Numbered from the stretch's first letter, positions 53,577-61,883 are shown. The stretch is 64,000 nucleotides of DNA from DTU013 sp964512095 (GCA_964512095.1 CAZEIH010000007.1:27323-91322), one strand, 5' to 3'. The notes: generated by a model from the letters alone, not told the origin. Numbers and translations: made by a program.

Positions 53577-54152
53577 ATGGATATGAGAGAAATGGAAGCA
53601 GTTGTTGAGGGATTGCTTTTTGCAGCAGGAGATTCTGTATCACTGGAGAAGATAGCAGCGATACTTGAACTTGATAGAAAGACTGCAAAGCTTTTTTTGA
53701 ATAACATGGCTGCTTCACTGCAAAATTCTAAAAGAGGTATAATGATGAGAGAGGTCAACGGAAGCTATCAGCTGTGTTCAAGGCCTGAACATCATGATTA
53801 TATTAGAAGACTTGTTGAGCCAAGACAAAAGCAGGCCTTATCTCAGGCGGCGTTTGAAACATTATCTATAATAGCCTATAACCAGCCTGTTACTAGGGCT
53901 AGAATAGAAATGATTAGAGGCGTCAATTCCGACAGCTCAATAATTAGGCTTATAGAGCGCAATCTAATCAGGGAGGCTGGTAGAATGGATACCCCTGGAA
54001 AGCCGATGATTTACGAAACAACAGATGAATTTCTCAGAAGCTTTGGTTTTAGCTCAATAAAGGATTTACCTATATTGGAGCTTGAAGTTATGCGTGATAG
54101 CGATAGTGAAGCCCAAACCATTACAGGTGATCAGATAAGTGACACAGAATAA
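53577..54152 (+). CDS. scpB: Segregation and condensation protein B
   Basis: A 191-aa partner of ScpA with two winged-helix domains (MEAVVEGLLFAAGDSVSLEKIA; then LSQAAFETLSIIAYNQPVTRARIE and the IRGVNSD block). The C-terminal tail after residue 165 is acidic and variable. AAGGAAGG precedes the ATG. It belongs to the trpS-scpA-scpB-DUF2953-ytfJ run. Confidence 0.96.
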   Translation: MDMREMEAVVEGLLFAAGDSVSLEKIAAILELDRKTAKLFLNNMAASLQNSKRGIMMREVNGSYQLCSRPEHHDYIRRLVEPRQKQALSQAAFETLSIIAYNQPVTRARIEMIRGVNSDSSIIRLIERNLIREAGRMDTPGKPMIYETTDEFLRSFGFSSIKDLPILELEVMRDSDSEAQTITGDQISDTE

Positions 54153-54215
54153 GAATTAAATTTGCTTGAATTGGAAAAAATAGCTTATAGAGCAATTACC
54201 TTAGGGGAGTGAAAT

Positions 54216-54884
54216 ATGCTTTATGTAGTTATTTTTTTTGTATTTATTTCTACATGTATTGTCTTATTTGTACTTAGAATTAAGGCTGTCATTGAATATA
54301 TCCGCAATGAACAGGATGAGTGGGTAAAATTCTCCTTTTACACCGGAAAAGGCTTATTTAGATATGAAAGAAAGGTACCGCTGGTTAAAAAAGAGGGCAG
54401 AAAGGATAAGTTTAAGCTTGTTAAGGGACAGGGAAAGGAAATGAAAGGTGGCTCTGAAAAAAATGAAGGACTTGGCCCCTTTGATATAATTAAGAAATTC
54501 AACAGTGTCAGAATCTATCTAAAGGATCACAAAAGTATTCTTGAGGGGATTAGAAAATATATAAACAAGAATAATATCCGGGTGGAATTAATTATAAAAG
54601 TAGAACAGGGAACGGGAGATGCTGCCCAAACAGGTATTATATGCGGTTTACTATGGAGCGCTGCCGGTATATTTAATGCATATATATCACGTCATATCAA
54701 AATAGTTTCTCATGAACTTAATATTACACCCTCATTTGATAAAAAAATTTTTGGAGTAGATGCAAGTTGCATATTTCATGTCAGATTAGTCCATATTATA
54801 GTTGTGTTGATAAAAATATACTACATGAAATATCGGATAAGGATGAAAGCGAAAAATGCGATAGGTGGTGAAGTAAGTGGCTAA
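54216..54884 (+). CDS. DUF2953 family protein
   Basis: A 222-aa protein with one N-terminal membrane helix (about 2-24), a basic middle region, and a C-terminal part with the DUF2953 look (GTGDAAQTGIICGLLWSAAG, ITPSFDKKIFGVDASCIF). In sporulating Firmicutes this gene almost always lies directly before ytfJ, and the two overlap here by 8 bp, so they are translationally coupled. Its function is unknown; linkage to YtfJ suggests a sporulation role. Confidence 0.88.
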   Translation: MLYVVIFFVFISTCIVLFVLRIKAVIEYIRNEQDEWVKFSFYTGKGLFRYERKVPLVKKEGRKDKFKLVKGQGKEMKGGSEKNEGLGPFDIIKKFNSVRIYLKDHKSILEGIRKYINKNNIRVELIIKVEQGTGDAAQTGIICGLLWSAAGIFNAYISRHIKIVSHELNITPSFDKKIFGVDASCIFHVRLVHIIVVLIKIYYMKYRIRMKAKNAIGGEVSG

Positions 54885-55335
54885 TCAGCATCCAATAGAA
54901 GCGTTGATGAAGACTGCTATGGAAAGTATCAAAGAAATGGTAGATGTTAATACAATTGTGGGAGATGCGGTACAGTCTCCTGATGGTACGGTGATAATTC
55001 CCATATCCAAGGTAGCCTTCGGATTTGCAGCAGGCGGCGGCGAATATAGCTATTATGCAGATGAGGGAGGAACTGAAAGGAATTCTGATGAGGACGATGT
55101 GGAGACAGGCAACGGCGATAAATATCCCTTCGCGGGTGGGAGTGGCGCAGGAGTAAGTATAAATCCAGTGGCATTTATGATTGTCGGTAATGACCAGATT
55201 AAGCTCCTGCCAGTTAATATCAATTCGACAGTAGATAAGCTTTTGGATTTGGTACCAGATATGTTATGTCGAATTGAGAGTTTGTGCAAAAAAAAGATAT
55301 CTGTCAGCAAGGTAACTGATTCGGAAGAGGAATAA
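54877..55335 (+). CDS. ytfJ: GerW family sporulation protein YtfJ
   Basis: A 152-aa protein of the YtfJ/GerW family. It has the conserved IEALMKTAMESIKEMVDVNTIVGD opening split over two helices, IPISKVAFGFAAGGGEY, and SINPVAFMIVGNDQIKLLP. A Gly/acid-rich loop (DEDDVETGNGD) lies between. The family is made in the forespore and affects spore germination with certain germinants in Bacillus. GTG start at 54877, overlapping the preceding gene; AGGTGG upstream. Confidence 0.93.
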   Translation: MANQHPIEALMKTAMESIKEMVDVNTIVGDAVQSPDGTVIIPISKVAFGFAAGGGEYSYYADEGGTERNSDEDDVETGNGDKYPFAGGSGAGVSINPVAFMIVGNDQIKLLPVNINSTVDKLLDLVPDMLCRIESLCKKKISVSKVTDSEEE

Positions 55336-55369
55336 GGTTAAATGAGTATGTAATTCTAACGCCGCATGT

Positions 55370-55402
55370 AACCGGAAATGTGCTGTGCTATTTCCGGTTT
55401 TA
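55370..55402 (+). terminator. Terminator after ytfJ
   Basis: Stem AACCGGAAAT (55370-55379) with ATTTCCGGTT (55390-55399), followed by TTATG; the T run is short. Confidence 0.8.
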
Positions 55403-55465
55403 TGTGGTTTTTTCTGTAGAATCATGTTATATTATTAGAAGCATTTCACATTGAAAGGAACTGTT

Positions 55466-56209
55466 ATGACCAAAATCAGGCTTCAAAAATATCTTGCTGA
55501 CGCTGGAGTTGCCTCAAGACGCAAATGCGAAGAGCTTATTGCCAGCGGCCTGGTTGAAGTAAACGGTGTGTTAATCACAGAACCTGGTACAAAGGTTGAT
55601 GGCACTGAAGAGATTAGGCTAAAGGGGAAATCTGTTAAACCAACACATAAGAAAATACACATATTACTTAATAAGCCCGTTGGGTATATATCATCTACAA
55701 AGGATCAGTTTTTAAGAAAAACTGTAGTTGATCTTGTTGGCATAAATGAGAGGATTTATCCTGTGGGAAGGCTAGATTATGACACCTCCGGCTTGATAAT
55801 CTTGACAAATGACGGTGAATTTGCGAACATTTTGATGCACCCCCGCTATGAGACTGATAAAACTTACCGGGCGGTCATAAAAGGTAAGCTCAGTGAAAAT
55901 GAAACCCGGATGCTTGAGAACGGGATAGATATAGGGGGGGTTATTACTACACCTGCAAAAATTAGAATAGTTAAGTCGGAAGAAAATAAATCTATTGTAG
56001 AAATTACAATCCATGAAGGTAAAAACAGACAGGTAAGAAAGATGTTCCAGGCGGCGGGTCACTCAGTGGTGCACCTAAAGCGTGTTGCTATCGGTGATAT
56101 TAGTATAGAAGGCCTAGAGGAGGGAAAATGGAGATATCTCAGCAAGAAAGAAATAGAATCACTTATAGGTAGTCAATTCGCTTCGCTCAGTGAGTCAGGT
56201 GTAGACTGA
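55466..56209 (+). CDS. rluB: Pseudouridine synthase RluB family, C terminus from a repeat
   Basis: A 247-aa 23S rRNA pseudouridine synthase. S4 domain at 4-55 (RLQKYLADAGVASRRKCEELI); catalytic domain with PVGRLDYDTSGLIILTNDG, where the Asp after Leu is the nucleophile; and the GKNRQVRKMFQAAGH block. The fold appears complete by about residue 232. The last 12 codons (56171-56206) and the TGA lie inside a family-1 repeat (copy D), so the original C terminus has been replaced or extended. ATG 55466 follows AAAGGAA. Confidence 0.93.
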   Translation: MTKIRLQKYLADAGVASRRKCEELIASGLVEVNGVLITEPGTKVDGTEEIRLKGKSVKPTHKKIHILLNKPVGYISSTKDQFLRKTVVDLVGINERIYPVGRLDYDTSGLIILTNDGEFANILMHPRYETDKTYRAVIKGKLSENETRMLENGIDIGGVITTPAKIRIVKSEENKSIVEITIHEGKNRQVRKMFQAAGHSVVHLKRVAIGDISIEGLEEGKWRYLSKKEIESLIGSQFASLSESGVD

Positions 56210-56272
56210 ACTCTACCTGACCTTCATTCATCGCCGACCTATAGAGGTCAGTGTCTTCTGAAGACATAGATA
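56172..56272 (-). repeat. Family-1 palindromic repeat, copy D (enters rluB)
   Basis: On the minus strand: TATCTATGTCTTCAGAAGAC, ACTGACCTCTATAGGTC, GGCGATGAATGAAG, then GGTCAGGTAGAG...CTACACCTGAC and CACTGAGCGAAGCGAATTGAC. It lacks the TTAATTAACTTCC segment of copy C. Its right end encodes the rluB C terminus on the plus strand. Confidence 0.9.
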
Positions 56273-56471
56273 AACAATACGTCTGGTTTTATACTCCGAA
56301 GTGAAAGCAAGACCTTTTTCATGTTCAGTGTATGCTGACCAGCTAAAGGTTTTTGATGTATTATTATTGCAATAGGAAATTAAAAAATATATAATTAATG
56401 TAATTAGCACCAGGTAATATAATATAGTGACAATCGAGACACAAAAAAATAGAAAATGAGGTGGAAGATGC

Positions 56472-58022
56472 ATGGGAACTATTGAAAAAATCAATGACCT
56501 CCACGTACGTAAACAGGCACTTGAGGCAGGTGGCGGTACTGCGAGAATTGCTAAGCAGCATGAGTCGGGAAAGCTGACTGCAAGGGAAAGGCTTGAAAAG
56601 CTGTTTGATGAGAATTCCTTTGTTGAAGTTGATGCTTTTGTCGAGACCAGAGCAATCGATTTCGATATGCAGAAAAAAAAGGTACCCGGCGATGGCGTTG
56701 TGACTGGATACGGGACAATTGATGGAAGACCAGTATTTGTATCATCACAGGACTTTACCGTCATTGGAGGCTCTTTGGGTGAAGCTCACGCCCGCAAGAT
56801 TACAAAGGTGATGGATATGGCCATGAAGGTTGGAGCGCCTTTCATCAGCATTAACGATTCAGGTGGAGCTAGAATAGAAGAGGGTATTGATGCATTAAGC
56901 GGTTATGGAGATATATTCTTCAGAAATACACTGGCATCGGGAGTAATACCGCAGTTATCGGTTATTATGGGACCATGCGCCGGTGGTGCAGTTTATTCTC
57001 CTGCGATAACAGACTTCGTATTTATGGTTGATAAGACCAGCTATATGTTTATTACAGGTCCCCAGGTTATAAAGTCTGTAACTGGTGAAGATGTAACATT
57101 TGAAACCCTAGGCGGTGCTGAAGTACATAATGCTAAGAGCGGCGTCGCACATTTCATGAATGAAAATGAGGAAGAGTGCTTAAAAGAAATTAGACGGCTA
57201 ATTAGCTTTCTGCCCGACAATAACCTTACTGATTCAGAGATAAGACCCGTAAACGACGATCTCAACAGAATTGAGGAAAGTCTTCTTGATTTGATACCAG
57301 ACGTTTCGAATAAGCCTTATGATATAAAGGAAATAGTAACAAGAGTCCTTGATAACGGTGACTTTATGGAGGTTCAAAAGTACTTTGCCCAAAACATAGT
57401 TGTGGGATTTGGAAGGATGAATGGTAAAACTGTAGGTATTGTAGCAAATCAGCCACAGGTAATGGCAGGCGTTTTGGATGTCAACTCTGCCGACAAGGGA
57501 GCAAGGTTTATTCGCTTCTGTGATTCCTTTAATATACCTCTGGTTACCTTCACGGACACCGCAGGCTACCTGCCGGGTACAGGTCAGGAATATAGCGGAG
57601 TGATAAGACATGGAGCTAAGCTGTTGTATGCGTTTTCTGAGGCAACAGTGCCAAAGATTAATGTCATTGTGAGAAAAGCATACGGTGGTGCTTATATAGC
57701 AATGAACAGCAAGCATCTAGGTGCTGATGTAGTTTTTGCATGGCCAAGTGCAGAGATTGCAGTTATGGGGCCCGACGGCGCTGCTAATATCATATTCCGC
57801 AAGGAAATAGCCGCTGCAGACGATGCTATTGCAGCTCGTAAGGAAAAGATTGAAGAATATAGAAGCAAGTTCTCAAATCCATATATTGCAGCAGCAAGGG
57901 GTTATGTTGATGATGTTATTGACCCTGCTACCACAAGAGGAAGACTCATAAACGCTCTTGAAATGCTGGCGGGTAAGAGAGAAAACAGACCGGCAAAAAA
58001 ACATGGTAATATACCATTGTAA
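56472..58022 (+). CDS. mmdA: Acyl-CoA carboxyltransferase subunit (MmdA / transcarboxylase 12S)
   Basis: A 516-aa crotonase-fold carboxyltransferase that moves CO2 between carboxybiotin and an acyl-CoA (methylmalonyl/propionyl type). N-domain oxyanion region SINDSGGARIEEGIDAL and MGPCAGGAVYSPAITDF; C-domain FTDTAGYLPGTGQEY and RKAYGGAYIAMNSKHLGAD. The length and sequence are those of methylmalonyl-CoA decarboxylase alpha or transcarboxylase 12S subunits. It starts at ATG 56472 after GAGGTGGA and heads a four-gene operon with a small protein, a biotin carrier and an OadA-like subunit. Confidence 0.93.
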   Translation: MGTIEKINDLHVRKQALEAGGGTARIAKQHESGKLTARERLEKLFDENSFVEVDAFVETRAIDFDMQKKKVPGDGVVTGYGTIDGRPVFVSSQDFTVIGGSLGEAHARKITKVMDMAMKVGAPFISINDSGGARIEEGIDALSGYGDIFFRNTLASGVIPQLSVIMGPCAGGAVYSPAITDFVFMVDKTSYMFITGPQVIKSVTGEDVTFETLGGAEVHNAKSGVAHFMNENEEECLKEIRRLISFLPDNNLTDSEIRPVNDDLNRIEESLLDLIPDVSNKPYDIKEIVTRVLDNGDFMEVQKYFAQNIVVGFGRMNGKTVGIVANQPQVMAGVLDVNSADKGARFIRFCDSFNIPLVTFTDTAGYLPGTGQEYSGVIRHGAKLLYAFSEATVPKINVIVRKAYGGAYIAMNSKHLGADVVFAWPSAEIAVMGPDGAANIIFRKEIAAADDAIAARKEKIEEYRSKFSNPYIAAARGYVDDVIDPATTRGRLINALEMLAGKRENRPAKKHGNIPL

Positions 58023-58037
58023 TATGGAGGTACAGGT

Positions 58038-58226
58038 ATGTCAGAAAATAATATGGTTTATACCGATAGTGAAATATTGGCTGTTATAGCAGCAGCTATA
58101 GCTGCAATGGAAACAAGGCCAGGCTACAAGCTGGTTGTAGAATCAATGAGGCAGGTGCCCCAGACATCGCCGGCCTGGAATACAACAGGTAGGCTGGAAC
58201 GTCTAGGTAACTGTTTGAATTCATAG
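58038..58226 (+). CDS. Small OadG-C-terminus-like subunit (MmdE-like)
   Basis: A 62-aa soluble protein, AATATGGAGGT before its ATG. It has a hydrophobic helix ILAVIAAAIAAME and a tail VVESMRQVPQTSPAWNTTGRLERL. This resembles the C-terminal part of OadG/MmdD gamma-delta subunits of sodium-pump decarboxylases, and the short MmdE epsilon subunit of Veillonella, but there is no N-terminal membrane anchor. It probably stabilises the carboxyltransferase-biotin carrier assembly (inference). Confidence 0.72.
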   Translation: MSENNMVYTDSEILAVIAAAIAAMETRPGYKLVVESMRQVPQTSPAWNTTGRLERLGNCLNS

Positions 58227-58268
58227 TATACCAATCGTTAAATATAAAAGTTGGGAGGATATAAATAT

Positions 58269-58688
58269 ATGAAAAAGTTTTTAATAAAAGTAAATGGCAA
58301 CCAGTATGAAGTAGAGGTTGAAGAGGTAAGGGATGGTTCAGCTCCTGTATACGTACAGACAGCTGCAGCAACAATAGCTTCTGCACCACCGGTTCAGGTA
58401 ACAACGCCAGTTCAGACAGCAGCACCTACAGCCCCTGCTATTGAGAATAAGCAAACTACCGGGGGTAGCGTTGGAGGAGTTAAGATAAGCGCTCCTATGC
58501 CAGGCACAATACTAAAAATAGTGGCTTCAATAGGCGATACAGTTAAGAGGGGTAGTGTATTGGTCGTTCTTGAAGCAATGAAAATGGAGAACGAGATTGT
58601 TGCTCCCTCCGATGGAGTAGTAGCTTCAATCAATGTTAATATGGGCGCTTCGGTAAATGCAGGAGATCTGCTAGCGTCACTTAAATAA
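58269..58688 (+). CDS. mmdC: Biotin carboxyl carrier protein (1.3S type)
   Basis: A 139-aa biotin carrier: a short N-terminal beta segment (MKKFLIKVNGNQYEVEVEEV), a Pro/Ala/Thr-rich flexible linker (about 30-70) and the biotinyl domain (about 72-139) with the modified Lys in VLEAMKMENEI. ATG 58269 is used, with GGGAGG 10 nt upstream. Its size and layout match transcarboxylase 1.3S or decarboxylase gamma carriers. Confidence 0.94.
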   Translation: MKKFLIKVNGNQYEVEVEEVRDGSAPVYVQTAAATIASAPPVQVTTPVQTAAPTAPAIENKQTTGGSVGGVKISAPMPGTILKIVASIGDTVKRGSVLVVLEAMKMENEIVAPSDGVVASINVNMGASVNAGDLLASLK

Positions 58689-58701
58689 GGAGGTCCGTAT
58701 T

Positions 58702-60099
58702 ATGGGTAAAGTGAAAATTACTGAAACAGTACTAAGAGACGCTCATCAGTCACTGATTGCAACAAGAATGTCCACTGATGACATATTACCAATAGTTGAA
58801 AAGCTTGATGATATAGGCTATCATTCCTTAGAATGCTGGGGAGGAGCTACATTTGACTCGTGTCTGCGTTTCTTAAATGAGGATCCTTGGATAAGGCTGA
58901 GAAAAATCAAATCCAAGGCTAAAAAAACAAAACTCCAGATGCTGCTAAGGGGTCAAAATTTGCTTGGATACAAGCACTATGCAGACGATGTGGTTGAGTA
59001 TTTTGTACAGAAGTCAATTGCCAACGGTATTGATATAATCAGAATATTTGATGCATTGAATGATGTTAGGAATATCGAGGCAGCCATAAAGGCGTGTAAA
59101 AAGGAAGGCGGCCATGCCCAGGGCACTGTTAGTTACACAATCAGCCCTGTTCATAGCCCAGAGCTTTTTGTAAAGGATGCTCGCAGATTAGAGGAAATGG
59201 GAGCCGACAGCATATGCATAAAGGATATGGCAGGGCTTTTAGTACCATATACGGCATATAGTCTAATTAGCGCCTTAAAGGAAAGTATCAATATACCTAT
59301 ACAGTTACATACTCACTATACCAGCGGTGTTGCATCAATGACTTATCTGAAAGCTATTGAAGCTGGTGCTGATGTTGTGGACTGTGCTATATCACCTATG
59401 GCTATGGGTACTTCTCAGCCACCGACAGAACCTCTTGTGGCAACCTTGAAGGACACTGAATTTGATACTGGACTAGACCTCGAAAAGCTCAGTGGGATAG
59501 CTGAATACTTCAGGCCTATAAAGGAAAGGTATGTAGCATCTGGCCAGCTTGATGTTAAGGTTATGGGCGTAGATGTCAACACATTGATATACCAGGTACC
59601 TGGCGGAATGCTTTCTAACCTGGTTTCACAGCTGAAGCAGGCAGGAAAATCTGATAAGTTTGAGGAGGTACTCAAGGAAGTCCCTAGAGTAAGAAAGGAC
59701 TTCGGTTATCCACCCCTTGTTACACCTACTAGTCAAATAGTCGGAACCCAGGCTGTTATGAATGTTATAACGGGTGAAAGATATAAAATGGTACCCAAGG
59801 AATCTAAGGCTCTTGTAAGAGGAGAATATGGTAAGACACCAGCTCAGATACCTGTTGATATTAAAAGTAAGATACTGGGAAATGAAGAGCAGATCACATG
59901 CAGGCCGGCAGACCTCATAGAGCCTGAACTGGATAATATAAGAAAACAGATTGGTCAGTACATTGAACAGGATGAGGACGTGCTCTCATATGCATTGTTT
60001 CCCCAGGTAGCAGAAAATTTCTTCAAGCAACGTCAGGCAGAAAAGTACAAGATTGAAAATAATATGGTGGACTACGAATTTAGAATCCATCCGGTTTAA
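58702..60099 (+). CDS. oadA: Pyruvate/oxaloacetate carboxyltransferase (OadA / transcarboxylase 5S)
   Basis: A 465-aa TIM-barrel carboxyltransferase acting on pyruvate-oxaloacetate with carboxybiotin. The metal-site Asp is in VLRDAHQSLIATRM, the carbamylated Lys in CIKDMAGLL, and the paired His ligands in QLHTHYTSG. The conserved PASS/carboxylase region follows (YRVPGGMLSNL-like, here YQVPGGMLSNLVSQL). No biotinyl domain is fused, in keeping with a separate carrier gene upstream. AAGGAGG before the ATG. Confidence 0.95.
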   Translation: MGKVKITETVLRDAHQSLIATRMSTDDILPIVEKLDDIGYHSLECWGGATFDSCLRFLNEDPWIRLRKIKSKAKKTKLQMLLRGQNLLGYKHYADDVVEYFVQKSIANGIDIIRIFDALNDVRNIEAAIKACKKEGGHAQGTVSYTISPVHSPELFVKDARRLEEMGADSICIKDMAGLLVPYTAYSLISALKESINIPIQLHTHYTSGVASMTYLKAIEAGADVVDCAISPMAMGTSQPPTEPLVATLKDTEFDTGLDLEKLSGIAEYFRPIKERYVASGQLDVKVMGVDVNTLIYQVPGGMLSNLVSQLKQAGKSDKFEEVLKEVPRVRKDFGYPPLVTPTSQIVGTQAVMNVITGERYKMVPKESKALVRGEYGKTPAQIPVDIKSKILGNEEQITCRPADLIEPELDNIRKQIGQYIEQDEDVLSYALFPQVAENFFKQRQAEKYKIENNMVDYEFRIHPV

Positions 60100-60105
60100 G
60101 TAATG

Positions 60106-60152
60106 GGGACATGCCTTCTTTTAAGGAATATTCCTTATTAGGGGCATGTCCC
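60106..60152. terminator. Hairpin between convergent genes
   Basis: GGGACATGCC (60106-60115) pairs with GGCATGTCCC (60143-60152) and AAGGAATATTCCTT (60123-60136) forms an inner palindrome. There is no strong T run in either direction, and the right arm overlaps the last codons of the minus-strand gene. It is a likely but atypical terminator. Confidence 0.6.
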
Positions 60153-60788
60153 GCATTTATCATGAAGGTATACATAGTTTTCACGGTTGCTCACGAACCT
60201 GATAATCTTTATTTCACTTCGCGGTTTTATGTACCTTCCGCATTTCATGCAAGTAAACGATGAAGCACACATTCCCGCACAGTACATTTCCGGAGTCATA
60301 CCTTGGATTTTTTGCCAGGATTTCCATCCTACCTTACATAGCTTAATTCTATTGTCGAAATCCGCATATACCCACCTCAGCAATTTATGAAAATGAAAGG
60401 GGTATCTTGTGTATTTAATGTACTGCCAGGGGAGCCCAAGCTGTTCTGTATACATCTCAAAGCTTTTTTCAACCACGTCCTGTATCTTTCCCCTTATCTG
60501 TGTTGAATACCATGGATAGGAATTCTTCTCAAGCCAAAGCTTCAGATGGTCAAACATATAACCCCTGCATATTTCAATTACTTCTCCCTTTGCCGGACTC
60601 AGGCTCTTAATAGCACTCGTAACGATATTTACAACCTCATCGAGATAAATCTTTTTTTTAAAATTTTCCTTATTGTATAATTCAACAGGGATAATGTCAA
60701 AGTAATACTCATTTGTCTCTGGTCTGTAAATGCCAATGCAGGTACCTCCTACAAAGCTTCCACTCCCAGCATCATCTATCTGGAGCAT
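60138..60788 (-). CDS. Hypothetical protein with RNase H-like start and zinc ribbon
   Basis: A 216-aa protein of unknown function. It opens MLQIDDAGSGSFVGGTCIGIY, a pattern reminiscent of RNase H-fold proteins (acidic pair on the first strand, then Gly-rich turn), with a further acidic pair in the region of EVIEICRGYMFD. The C-terminal part has a cysteine-rich finger (MCASSFTCMKCGRYI...YLHDKCGTC). Such proteins occur widely in clostridia, without known role. GGAGGG lies only 3 nt before the ATG. It is divergent from rpiR with a strong inverted repeat between them. Confidence 0.72.
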   Translation of the reverse strand: MLQIDDAGSGSFVGGTCIGIYRPETNEYYFDIIPVELYNKENFKKKIYLDEVVNIVTSAIKSLSPAKGEVIEICRGYMFDHLKLWLEKNSYPWYSTQIRGKIQDVVEKSFEMYTEQLGLPWQYIKYTRYPFHFHKLLRWVYADFDNRIKLCKVGWKSWQKIQGMTPEMYCAGMCASSFTCMKCGRYIKPRSEIKIIRFVSNRENYVYLHDKCGTCP

Positions 60789-60901
60789 ATTCCCTCCGTT
60801 GGATACGTAAGTTTGTTATTTACTAGGATTGACATTATGCTACAAAAAAATACAGCTTTAATGTCCCTAACCTAGACCCAAAATGTTACTAGTAATCATT
60901 G

Positions 60902-60935
60902 TTTTTGCAGGTACTTGATTTTTAACCTGCAAAAA
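60902..60935. promoter_or_regulatory. Inverted repeat upstream of the RpiR gene (candidate operator)
   Basis: TTTTTGCAGGT (60902-60912) and ACCTGCAAAAA (60925-60935) are exact inverse complements spaced by 12 nt in the divergent intergenic region. The arms end in T and A runs, so a hairpin terminator is possible on either strand, but no gene lies just upstream to be ended. Binding of the adjacent RpiR regulator is an inference. Confidence 0.55.
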
Positions 60936-60986
60936 TGTAGTATTAATTAATGTAATTAATACAAAATACGGTCATTGGGAGGACAC

Positions 60987-61883
60987 ATGGAAGGTAAAAA
61001 CTATGACCTTATCAGCAGGATAAATAACAAGAGTAAAATGAGCAAGGGGCAAAAGCTGATAGCTGAATATATATCCAACCACTATGACAAGGCAGCCTTT
61101 ATGACGGCTGCAAAGCTGGGGGAGGTTGTAGGCGTAAGCGAGTCTACTGTTGTTAGATTTGCTATTGAGATGGGGTACGAGGGCTACCCTAAGATGCAGA
61201 AGGTACTACAGGAAATGATAAAGAACAAGCTGACTTCAATACAGCGAATTGAAGTATCTTCAAGCAGAATCAGCGAAGAGAATATACTAAAAAGTGTATT
61301 GCAGGCAGATATGGAAAAAATCAAAATTACAATGGAAGAAATTGATAATAAGGTGTTTAATTCAATTGTCGAATGTATATTAGGTGCAAAAAAGATATAC
61401 ATAATTGGTGTCAGAAGCTCAGCGCCTCTAGCCAGCTTCCTTGGCTTTTATTTCAATCTGTTATTCGATAATGTCAAGCTAGTTAGCACAAATAATGTAA
61501 GTGAATTGTTTGAACAAATAATAAGAGCAACTAAAGGTGATGTTGTAATAGGTATAAGCTTTCCTAGGTACTCAAAAAGGACCACAAAGGCTATGCAGTT
61601 TGTTAAAGATCAAGGTGCAACAGTAGTTGCGATAACAGATAGTGAGGAGTCACCATTAGCAGGTAATGCGGATCTTTGTATATTTGCACGGAGCGATATG
61701 GCATCCTTCGTTGATTCTCTGGTGGCACCCTTGAGTGCTATAAATGCTCTTATCGTTGCGTTAGGTATGAGAAAAAGAGAAAGTGTTTACGATATATTTG
61801 AGAGGCTTGAAGAAATATGGGACGAATATCAGGTCTATGAAAAATATGATATTACTGAGACTAAGGGGAAGGTGGACTATTGA
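60987..61883 (+). CDS. RpiR/MurR family transcriptional regulator
   Basis: A 298-aa regulator: N-terminal HTH_6 domain (about 1-78; MTAAKLGEVVGVSESTVVRFA) and C-terminal SIS phosphosugar-binding domain (about 120-260; IIGVRSSAPLASFLGFYF and GISFPRYSKRTTKA). The effector is probably a sugar phosphate; no sugar pathway gene is adjacent, so its regulon is unknown. ATG 60987 follows GGGAGGA. Its stop codon overlaps the next gene (TTGA). Confidence 0.92.
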   Translation: MEGKNYDLISRINNKSKMSKGQKLIAEYISNHYDKAAFMTAAKLGEVVGVSESTVVRFAIEMGYEGYPKMQKVLQEMIKNKLTSIQRIEVSSSRISEENILKSVLQADMEKIKITMEEIDNKVFNSIVECILGAKKIYIIGVRSSAPLASFLGFYFNLLFDNVKLVSTNNVSELFEQIIRATKGDVVIGISFPRYSKRTTKAMQFVKDQGATVVAITDSEESPLAGNADLCIFARSDMASFVDSLVAPLSAINALIVALGMRKRESVYDIFERLEEIWDEYQVYEKYDITETKGKVDY

